Assembly (NCBI GenBank): GCA_934132805.1
Contig: CAKPAB010000001.1
Coordinates: 1 to 64,000, forward strand
Direction: 5' to 3'
DNA: 64,000 bases
Source: an uncultured Clostridia bacterium
GTDB lineage: Bacteria > Bacillota > Clostridia > TANB77 > CAG-508
Positions 56,873-64,000 of the stretch are shown here, piece after piece. The number at the start of each line of letters is the position of its first letter. Position 1 is the first letter of the stretch. Under the pieces are notes generated by a model. The model was not told the DNA's origin. It did no database searches and was given only the letters and a program-made list of their open reading frames with translations. Made by a program: the position numbers and the translations under genes.

Positions 56873-57367
56873 CTACTTCTCAAAAAATACAATATTATTC
56901 TCTTTCAAGCTTTTTTGCACATCAATAACCCTTTGATTTGAAGAGCCCTTCCATTTTAAAGTAGGATTATGTAGTTCATCAACATACTGTCCATCAACTA
57001 AAACATCCAAATACTTGCTAACTGGTTTATCCTTTAAATCTTTATCAAATTTAAAACCTGACCATGCCCAAACACTTTTATTAGGATACTTTTCCTTAAA
57101 TGCTTTTGCTAATTTTGTAGTGTTTTCAATGTTTCTAGGGTGCATTGGCTCTCCTCCTAGAATAGATAAACCTTCAATATTTTCATTATCTGATAACTCT
57201 AATATTCTATTTATTGTGTCGTCTGTAAATTCTTTTCCACCTTTAAAATCATGTGTCTCAGGGTTAAAGCAATTTTTACAGTTAAATGCACAACCTTGCA
57301 TAAATATTGATACTCTTACCCCTGGACCATTTGAAATGTCCATTTTTCTAATTTTATTATATCCCAT
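56873..57367 (-). CDS. nrdG: Anaerobic ribonucleotide reductase activating protein
   Basis: 164 residues. The radical-SAM motif CAFNCKNC (C-X3-C-X2-C) is near residue 31, followed by SILGGEPMHPRNI and WAWSGFKFD, which are typical of NrdG. It generates the glycyl radical on NrdD using S-adenosylmethionine. It lies 60 bases after nrdD on the same strand, the usual gene order. Confidence 0.95.
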   Translation of the reverse strand: MGYNKIRKMDISNGPGVRVSIFMQGCAFNCKNCFNPETHDFKGGKEFTDDTINRILELSDNENIEGLSILGGEPMHPRNIENTTKLAKAFKEKYPNKSVWAWSGFKFDKDLKDKPVSKYLDVLVDGQYVDELHNPTLKWKGSSNQRVIDVQKSLKENNIVFFEK

Positions 57368-57427
57368 TTTATATCATCCTTTTTTATAAAATAGAACGAT
57401 TTCCTTAACAGAATCGTCCTATCTTTT

Positions 57428-59587
57428 TTATTCATCATCTTTATTATCAATATGTAGAACTCTTTCTTTTATTTCTTCAGTTCTTCCTTTATTCCAGAAA
57501 TTACTTCCAATATAACCGCAAGTTCTTCTTGCCACGTTTAATGTGTTGTGGTCTCTGTTTCCACAGTTTGGGCAATACCATTCTAGATTGTCATCAATTA
57601 AAATTTCTCCATCAAATCCACATTTTTGGCAATAATCTGATTTTGTATTTAATTCTGCATACATAATATTATCATATATAAATTTGATTATCTGAAGAAC
57701 TACTTCTAAGTTGTCTTGTAAGTTTGGTGTTTCTACATAAGAAATTGCTCCACCTGGACTTAATTCTTGGAATTGACTTTCTAGTTTTAATTTAGAAAAT
57801 GCGTCTATCTCTTCAAATACTGGTACATGATATGAATTTGTTATATAGTTTTTGTCTGTTATTCCTTTTATAATTCCAAATCTGTCTTTTAAACATTTTG
57901 CAAATTTATATGTTGTAGATTCAATTGGTGAGCCATAAACACTGTAGTCAATTTTTTCTTTTTCTTTCCATTCATTACATTTTTCATTTAATTTTTTCAT
58001 TACTTCTACTGCGAATTCTTTGCCTTCTCCGTTATCTGTATGGCTTTTATCTGTCATATATTTTACACATTCATATAATCCAGCATAACCAAGTGAAATT
58101 GTTGAATATCCGTTATGTAATAGCGGATGAATTGGTGCTCCTTTTGGTAATCTTGCAAATGCTCCGTTTTGCCATAAAATTGGTGCTACATCACTTGTTA
58201 CTTTACTTAGTCTTTCATGTCTTGCTTGTAATGCTCTATGACATAATTCAAGTCTTTCGTCATATATTTTCCAGAATTTATTTTTGTCTTTTCCAGATGT
58301 TAATGCAACATCAACTAAATTTATTGTTACAACACCTTGGTTAAATCTACCATAGTATTTTGGTTTGTTTGTTTCTGGGTCTATATATGGTGTTAAGAAT
58401 GAACGGCATCCCATACATGGGTAACAATGTCCTTCTCCATTTTTATCTACTTTTAGTTCTAACATTTTCTTTTCTGATATATAGTCTGGTACCATTCTTT
58501 TTGCTGTACATTTTGCTGCAAGTTGTGTTAAATACCAAAATTTGCTGTTTTCATGTATGTTGTCTTCTTCTAATACATATAATAATTTTGGGAATGCTGG
58601 TGTTACATATACACCTTTTTCATTTTTAAATCCTTCTATTCTTTGATTTAAAAATTCTTCTATAATCATTGCCAATTCTTCTTTGTATTCTTCTGTTTCT
58701 CCTAAATACATGCACACTGATAAGAATGGTGCTTGTCCATTTGTGTTTGTCATTGAATTAACTTGATAATTGAATGTTTGAACACCATCTGCTACTTCTT
58801 TTTTTGTGTCTTGTTTTGCATATTCTTCACATTGTTTTTCTGTTAGTCCTCTATCTTTATATTTTTTGTAATATTTATCATAACTGCTTTTTACAAATGG
58901 TGCTAAATGTGATAATGATACTGTTGCTCCACCATATGTTGATGATGTTACTGCTAAAATTATTTGTGTTGCTATTGTACATGCTGTTATAAATCTGTGT
59001 GGTTTTTCTATCATAACTCCATTCATAATTGTACCATTTTGTAACATGTCTTCTAAGTTTATAAGTTCACAGTTTGTTAATGCGTTTTGTGCAAAATAGT
59101 CTGCATCATGGAAATGAATTATTCCTTCGTCATGTGCTTTTACTATGTCTTCTGGTAATAAAAATCTTCTTGTTATGTCTGTACTTGTTATTCCTGCTAG
59201 GTAGTCTCTTTGTGTTGTTACAACTGTTGCATTTTTATTAGAATTCTCGTTGTTCCAATATTCACTTTCACCTTCGATTAATTCTTTTATTGATTGATCT
59301 GTTGTATTTGCTTTTCTTACTAATGCTCTTGTGTATCTATATGTGATATATTTTTTTGCTAATTGATATTTTTCTAATGACATTAATTTTTGTTCTATTA
59401 TGTCTTGTATATCTTCAACTAATATTCTTGATTTTTTTAAGTCTTCAATATAAGTTATTATTTCATCAATGTCAGTTTCTGTTGCTTTATCTTTTTTTGA
59501 TACTTCTTTATTAGCTTTTTTTATTGCTATTCTTATTTTTTCTGGATTGTAGTCTACTATTGTACCATCTCTTTTTATGATTTTCAT
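57428..59587 (-). CDS. nrdD: Anaerobic ribonucleoside-triphosphate reductase
   Basis: About 719 residues. An N-terminal ATP-cone (KIIKRDGTIVDYNPEKIRIAI) regulates activity; the catalytic barrel includes FHDADYFAQNALTNCELINL and CYPCMGCRSFLTPY; the C-terminus has a CxxC...CxxC zinc site (CQKCG, CPNCG) and the glycyl-radical loop ARRTCGYIGSNFWNKGR. Makes deoxynucleotides without oxygen. GGGGGAGG lies eight bases before ATG 59587, which is preferred over ATG 59593. Confidence 0.96.
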   Translation of the reverse strand: MKIIKRDGTIVDYNPEKIRIAIKKANKEVSKKDKATETDIDEIITYIEDLKKSRILVEDIQDIIEQKLMSLEKYQLAKKYITYRYTRALVRKANTTDQSIKELIEGESEYWNNENSNKNATVVTTQRDYLAGITSTDITRRFLLPEDIVKAHDEGIIHFHDADYFAQNALTNCELINLEDMLQNGTIMNGVMIEKPHRFITACTIATQIILAVTSSTYGGATVSLSHLAPFVKSSYDKYYKKYKDRGLTEKQCEEYAKQDTKKEVADGVQTFNYQVNSMTNTNGQAPFLSVCMYLGETEEYKEELAMIIEEFLNQRIEGFKNEKGVYVTPAFPKLLYVLEEDNIHENSKFWYLTQLAAKCTAKRMVPDYISEKKMLELKVDKNGEGHCYPCMGCRSFLTPYIDPETNKPKYYGRFNQGVVTINLVDVALTSGKDKNKFWKIYDERLELCHRALQARHERLSKVTSDVAPILWQNGAFARLPKGAPIHPLLHNGYSTISLGYAGLYECVKYMTDKSHTDNGEGKEFAVEVMKKLNEKCNEWKEKEKIDYSVYGSPIESTTYKFAKCLKDRFGIIKGITDKNYITNSYHVPVFEEIDAFSKLKLESQFQELSPGGAISYVETPNLQDNLEVVLQIIKFIYDNIMYAELNTKSDYCQKCGFDGEILIDDNLEWYCPNCGNRDHNTLNVARRTCGYIGSNFWNKGRTEEIKERVLHIDNKDDE

Positions 59588-59772
59588 TTCCATTTCCTCC
59601 CCCTTGTTTAATTATGCACCTATTATATATCATCCGGGAAGTTTTTCTGTTGCAATTGCAACATTTTATGAAAAAGATTTTTTTTTGTTTTTTTGTCGGC
59701 TTGGCTCTAAGTCTTTTTCTTTTGTTACATTTGTGTTACATTTTTTGTAACGAATTCTGTAACCTTCTTGTC

Positions 59773-59876
59773 AAAAGTTGTCAAAAGGGCCGCCCCTTTT
59801 TGACAACCCCAAAAATTATTTGCCTCGAAATGGATAAAAAAGTTGTCAATAAGGGGCGGCCCTTTTGACAACTTTT
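59773..59876. repeat. Paired palindromic repeat between a small membrane gene and nrdD
   Basis: Two 34-35-base arms (59773-59806 and 59842-59876) are inverted copies with a single mismatch. Each arm is itself a palindrome built on TTGTCAAAAGGGC with its complement. The GC-rich GGGGCGGCCC core contrasts with the AT-rich surroundings. The upstream gene stops just three bases before it, so it may also act as its terminator. Confidence 0.8.
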
Positions 59877-59878
59877 CT

Positions 59879-60346
59879 TTACCAGAATATTAGGAATGTT
59901 AAAAATGTTCCCCAAATTACTTGTTCTCTTGTTAAATCTTTTAACATTTCTGGCATTTCTCCTTCTTCTTTTTCATCTACAAATTTCATTTCATAATAAT
60001 CTACGTCTTGTACTTTGAAATATTCTTCAAAGTTTCTTGTTTCATCCTCTCTCATTGTAGATATGTCTATGTATTTGCTTCCTAAAAATATATCTCTTTC
60101 TGAGTATAAATCTATTCTTAAATATTTATTGGTAATTTTATGTTCTGTACTATTGTATATACTTCCTTTTATTCTTCCATTTATCTTTGTTGCTTGTGCT
60201 TGATATACCGTTATTTGAGGTAAGTTATCTTTTCTTCCTATGTTTTGATATGTTGATTCTATGTTTATATTTATTAATAGGCTTGAAAATATATAAAATG
60301 CTACTAACCATATTACATATTTTGCCAGTGTTTTCATTCTATCCAT
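59879..60346 (-). CDS. Unrecognised small membrane-anchored protein
   Basis: 155 residues: an N-terminal membrane helix (about 8-27), an outward-facing domain of about 100 residues with beta-type sequence (ITVYQAQATKINGRIKGSIYN, then NKYLRIDLYSERDIFLGSKYI) that resembles the FxLxG/DUF3426-like 'immunoglobulin' folds of small envelope proteins, and a C-terminal hydrophobic helix. No firm family assignment. AAGGAGA lies eight bases before the ATG. It lies between addA and nrdD. Confidence 0.6.
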   Translation of the reverse strand: MDRMKTLAKYVIWLVAFYIFSSLLININIESTYQNIGRKDNLPQITVYQAQATKINGRIKGSIYNSTEHKITNKYLRIDLYSERDIFLGSKYIDISTMREDETRNFEEYFKVQDVDYYEMKFVDEKEEGEMPEMLKDLTREQVIWGTFLTFLIFW

Positions 60347-60415
60347 TTTTTACTTCTCCTTTTATTTCTTTATGTTGTTATTATAACAGAAAAATATTGG
60401 AATTTCAATATTTTT

Positions 60416-63400
60416 TTAGATTTCAATTTCTTTATCCAAATAAACAGAATAAATATAAACCTTCTCAACCTTTGTACCCAAAGCACTCTCCAAAGCCTGT
60501 TTATACAAGTTCAGTTGGCTCTTATACTTTTCAACAAGTTCAAATTCCTTACCCTTTTCAACATAATCAGTCTTATAATCAACCAAAACAATATGCCCAT
60601 TTTCACTTACAAAATATAAATCTATAATACCTTGAACAAGTATATTTTCCTTTATATCTTCTTCATAAATTTGACTTGCTGGAACATTAATATAAAATGG
60701 CTTTTCTTGATAATATTCTTTGGCATTTTTTAATTGTTTCCAAATTTCTGATTTTGTAAATTGTAGTATTTTGTTTGGATTTATTGCTTGGCTTTCTTTT
60801 TCTGTTATTATTTGATTTATCTCTAGATTTTGTATTAATGTTTTTATTTTTTCCAAGTCATAATCTTCTTTTGGATTTAATTTTTGTAGGCATAAGTGAA
60901 TAAGTGTTCCTTTTTGTGCTGATGTTATTTTTGTTTCTTTTTCTTCTCGTAAAAACTTAGGTTTTTCAAAAGTAACATTTGCTGTATCAGTATTGTCATT
61001 ATTTTCAGTTGTCTTCGTATTCGTGTTTACAGATTCTTCATTCTCTAAACTTTCAAAATCAACACCCAATTGTTTTTGTTTCATTTGCTTGATTTTTGTA
61101 ACAGAACTTTTTGTTGGAATATCTACAGCCAATTTATCAGGATATTCATATTCAATTATCTCTTTAATTTGATTTGCATCCTTTTTATTAGATTTTTCAT
61201 TTAACATCTCAATTACATTTTGAGATGTTTTTTCTTGCTCATCTTCCTGTTTTTTATTTTTCAAAATACTACTTGGCTCAATTCTATTCAATTCAAGTAA
61301 ATTCTCTGTATTGGAATTTTCATACCAATATACAAGTAATATCCAATCTAAATAATCTTTGTATTTTTTAACTAAAATAGGATTTATTTTTCCATCTTTT
61401 CTAGCATAAATGTTTTTTTGTTGTTCAATATCTTCTAATTGTTTTGAGTAGTCTTTGGAAATTCCTGTTATTATTAATTTTTCCTTTGCCCTTGTTAAAG
61501 CAACATACAAAATTCTCATTTCTTCTGAGATATTTTCATTTCTAATAACATTTTTTATTGCTTCCCTTGTTAAAGTATCATATTGAACTTGTGCATTATA
61601 ATTAATATATTTTGCACCTATTCCTAGGTCTTGATGCAATAAAACTGGATTTTTTCTTATATCTTGTTCATTGAATTGTTTATTTGTATTTACCAAAAAT
61701 ACAATTGGGAATTCAAGTCCTTTACTTTTGTGAATACTCATTATTCTAATAACATCATCATTTTCTCCTATTATTTTTGCTGAACTTAAATCACCTGAAT
61801 TGATTTTTAGTTTTTCTATAAAGTTAATAAAATTGTATAGTCCTTTGAAACTTGCAGTCTCATATTTTTTAGCTCTTTCAAATAGCATTTTTAAGTTTGC
61901 TTGTCTTAAATTACCATTTGGCATTAGGCCTACATAATTGTAATATCCTGTGTCCGAATAAATTTTCCATATAAATTCGTCTAATGATAAATATTCTTGT
62001 TCTTTTCTCCATGTTTCAATTTGATTTAAAAAGCTTTCTATTTTTTCTTTTAATTTTGTATCAACGTTAATCTTGGCTTTCTGCATGCAATTATAGAAAT
62101 TATCGTGTTTATCTGACAAGCGTATTTCTACAAGTTCATTATCTGTGAATTTTCCTATATTTGACCTTAATACTGTTACAAGAGGAATGTCTTGCATAGG
62201 GTTATCAATTATTTTTAATAAACTCATAATTGTTTGAATTTCTATTGAGTCTAGATATTCTTGGTTACTATCTGAAAATACTGGCATATCAAGTTTTATT
62301 AGCTCTTGTTCATATATGTTTGCCTTGTCTTTTGTGGATCTTAGCAGAATTGCTATGTCTTTGTATGTTATGTTTCTAAATGTTTCTTTTTTTCTGTCAT
62401 ATACTTGATATTTGCTGTCTATTAATTTTTTGATTTTATTTGCAACATATTTTGCTTCAATTTCAATATTTTCCAGGTGTTCTAATTCATCTACATTTTC
62501 CACATCTTCGTCATCAAAATCATCTGAATTTTCATAATATTTATTTGAGTACTCTTGGCTATCTTCTTCGTTTTCTTCCTCTGTTTTTACATCTATTATA
62601 TCAATTTCTGTTTTTAAATTTTGTTCTATTTTTTTGTAATCTTCTGCACCAAAATTCAAATATTCATCTTCGTTATAGTCAACTTCTCCTAATTTTGTGC
62701 TCATAATATTTTCAAAAATCAAATTTGTAAAATCAAGCACATTATCCCTACTCCTAAAGTTCTTGAATAACTGAATTTTTCTTCCAGTGAGACAGTCGGG
62801 ACAGTCCAAATTTGTCTCACTTTTTGAGTCTTTTTTTGTCAAATTTTGTTTTTCGACATTGTTTGACATATTTATGAGACATTTTTGCACTGTCCCATAT
62901 GTCTCATATTTTTCTAAAAATAGTTTTGGCATTGCTTGTCTGAATCTGTAAATACTTTGTTTTACATCTCCAACCATAAACATGTTATTTCCTCTAGAAA
63001 TTGAAGAAAGAATAAATTCTTGCACAAGGTTACTGTCTTGATATTCGTCAATTGCAATTTCTTCGAATTTTTCTGTGTATTTTTTTGCAACTTCTGTTTT
63101 TATTATTTTTTCGTGTTTTTGCCCATTTTCATCAGTTGTTGTTTCTACATCTTTTACTAATATATTTAAAGCAAAATGTTCTATGTCCGTAAAATCTACT
63201 ATGTTTTTTTCTCTTTTTCTTTTTGAAAATATTTCATCAAATTCTATAATCAAATTCTCTAGCTTTTTCAGAATATCATACATATCAAATATATCTTGAT
63301 TTGACTGTCTTGAATCTGACACAAATATTTTGCCTGCTTTTTTCTTGAATTTATCTTTTACACTATCTCTAATTTTTTTTGCTTCTTCTTTAATTTCTGA

Positions 63401-64000
63401 TTCTACTTTTTTTCTTGACCATGACAAAAATTTTATATTTTGAACTATTTCATATGCTTTATTCCAATCATTTAGGTTTTCTTTCAATGTAGTTAATTGC
63501 TTAATGTCCGACTCTATTATTTGTTTAAAAATTTCTAGTTCCTTTTCATATTCCATTCCTTTTACAGTATCTTCAAGTATCACTAAATCATCTGTTAGTT
63601 CTTCGTCCATTTCTTCTATCAATACTTTGCCCCAAGGTGTTTGACTAAAATCCTTGTCCAATTCGTCTTTAATGTTAAACATTTCTATTTTCTCATTTAG
63701 CCATTTTAATGGATATGGACTTGAGCTTATGTAATTATAAATGTTTAAAATCAAGTCTTTTAAAGGAGTATCATCTCTGTAACTTGTATATGTATTTATA
63801 AGTTTTGTAAAATCTTTGTCTTCTGAAAGATATTTATTTTCAAACAATTCATCTAAAATCTCTTGTTTTAAAAGCTCTATCTCTGGTGTATCTGCAATTC
63901 TAAAATTAGGTGATACATTTTCTAATTCATAAAAATTGTTTTTTACAACATCTAAACAAAATGAGTCTATTGTACAAATGCTTGCCATGTTTAATAATGT
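60416..64000 (-). CDS. addA: ATP-dependent helicase/nuclease subunit A, 5' end outside window
   Basis: The frame is open through the right edge; the N-terminal Walker A region is missing, so the first methionine (63988) is internal. Seen in order: TIDSFCLDVVKNNF, motif II IAIDEYQDSN, motif III MVGDVKQSIYRFRQ, motif IV NFRSRDNVLDFTN, motif V IRIMSIHKSKGLEFPIVFL, motif VI LYVALTRAKEKLIITG, and the C-terminal RecB-type nuclease site GIIDLYF...VLVDYKTDYV. AddAB processes double-strand breaks for recombination. Between motifs III and IV an insert of about 40 residues is encoded by a palindromic repeat (62787-62907). addB is not in the window. Confidence 0.95.
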   Translation of the reverse strand, partial: TLLNMASICTIDSFCLDVVKNNFYELENVSPNFRIADTPEIELLKQEILDELFENKYLSEDKDFTKLINTYTSYRDDTPLKDLILNIYNYISSSPYPLKWLNEKIEMFNIKDELDKDFSQTPWGKVLIEEMDEELTDDLVILEDTVKGMEYEKELEIFKQIIESDIKQLTTLKENLNDWNKAYEIVQNIKFLSWSRKKVESEIKEEAKKIRDSVKDKFKKKAGKIFVSDSRQSNQDIFDMYDILKKLENLIIEFDEIFSKRKREKNIVDFTDIEHFALNILVKDVETTTDENGQKHEKIIKTEVAKKYTEKFEEIAIDEYQDSNLVQEFILSSISRGNNMFMVGDVKQSIYRFRQAMPKLFLEKYETYGTVQKCLINMSNNVEKQNLTKKDSKSETNLDCPDCLTGRKIQLFKNFRSRDNVLDFTNLIFENIMSTKLGEVDYNEDEYLNFGAEDYKKIEQNLKTEIDIIDVKTEEENEEDSQEYSNKYYENSDDFDDEDVENVDELEHLENIEIEAKYVANKIKKLIDSKYQVYDRKKETFRNITYKDIAILLRSTKDKANIYEQELIKLDMPVFSDSNQEYLDSIEIQTIMSLLKIIDNPMQDIPLVTVLRSNIGKFTDNELVEIRLSDKHDNFYNCMQKAKINVDTKLKEKIESFLNQIETWRKEQEYLSLDEFIWKIYSDTGYYNYVGLMPNGNLRQANLKMLFERAKKYETASFKGLYNFINFIEKLKINSGDLSSAKIIGENDDVIRIMSIHKSKGLEFPIVFLVNTNKQFNEQDIRKNPVLLHQDLGIGAKYINYNAQVQYDTLTREAIKNVIRNENISEEMRILYVALTRAKEKLIITGISKDYSKQLEDIEQQKNIYARKDGKINPILVKKYKDYLDWILLVYWYENSNTENLLELNRIEPSSILKNKKQEDEQEKTSQNVIEMLNEKSNKKDANQIKEIIEYEYPDKLAVDIPTKSSVTKIKQMKQKQLGVDFESLENEESVNTNTKTTENNDNTDTANVTFEKPKFLREEKETKITSAQKGTLIHLCLQKLNPKEDYDLEKIKTLIQNLEINQIITEKESQAINPNKILQFTKSEIWKQLKNAKEYYQEKPFYINVPASQIYEEDIKENILVQGIIDLYFVSENGHIVLVDYKTDYVEKGKEFELVEKYKSQLNLYKQALESALGTKVEKVYIYSVYLDKEIEI
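62787..62907. repeat. Paired palindromic repeat inserted in frame in addA
   Basis: Arms 62787-62820 and 62874-62907 (34 bases each) are inverted, partly diverged copies; each arm is itself palindromic with GTGAGACA or ATGAGACA ends around a GGGACAGTCC-like centre. The architecture is the same as the repeat at 59773-59876. It is read through without a stop as part of AddA. Confidence 0.8.

Noticed and set aside
1..64000. CRISPR arrays, tRNA or rRNA genes, transposases or prophage genes
   Set aside because: None seen: no regularly spaced repeats, no cloverleaf-like conserved tRNA motifs recognised, and no transposase or phage proteins among the genes.

Overview
The window is very AT-rich DNA from a low-GC, endospore-forming Firmicute of the Clostridia type. 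The evidence is a spoIIIA engulfment operon, a dipicolinate synthase subunit, AT-rich codon use, strong AGGAGG-type ribosome binding sites, anaerobic ribonucleotide reductase (nrdD/nrdG) and acetate fermentation genes (pta, two ackA). No rRNA or tRNA gene and no transposase or CRISPR array was seen.

Layout. 0-8.5 kb: membrane protein, oligoendopeptidase F, dipicolinate synthase B, a P-type ATPase and an acyl-CoA ligase, bracketed by two copies of a long fold-back (MITE-like) element. 8.6-36.4 kb: a flippase, then a long minus-strand surface-polysaccharide locus with GtrA/GtrB-type proteins, an ABC-2 exporter (permease and ATPase), a YfhO protein, about ten glycosyltransferases, an O-antigen-ligase-like protein, and two large secreted ricin-lectin hydrolases (an M14 carboxypeptidase and a glucosaminidase with SH3 domains). 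36.4-40 kb: ackA, a divergent second ackA, pta. 40-41.6 kb: decayed surface-protein remnants and a broken XRE regulator with an operator. 41.6-46.1 kb: spoIIIAB-AH. 46.3-48.2 kb: uvrB. 48.2-48.9 kb: a small island of foreign-looking composition. 49-54 kb: Fe-alcohol dehydrogenase, phosphofructokinase, a DUF4116-like repeat protein, trmB and an RluA-family pseudouridine synthase. 54-64 kb: MgtA-like ATPase, nrdG, nrdD, a small membrane protein and addA, which runs off the right end.

Main discovery. Five unrelated, conserved genes (dpaB, a GT4 glycosyltransferase, spoIIIAB, the DUF4116-like gene and mgtA) are each interrupted by exactly one extra C placed directly before a glycine GGN codon. 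In every case the zero-frame codon at the break is CGG, and skipping its C restores the conserved protein. In my by-eye scan of all the intact native genes, CGG trinucleotides occur dozens of times out of frame but never as an in-frame codon, except nine codons before the end of one P-type ATPase. The only other in-frame CGG codons lie in two small genes of the foreign-looking island. This looks like systematic +1 frameshifting, or four-base CGGN decoding as glycine, at an unassigned CGG codon. Sequence alone cannot exclude a peculiar sequencing artefact.

Other items of note are a 44-bp deletion derivative of the fold-back element with an 8-bp target duplication, palindromic repeats that supply protein tails and stop codons or sit in frame inside addA, and an acetate kinase paralogue with an altered acetate pocket.
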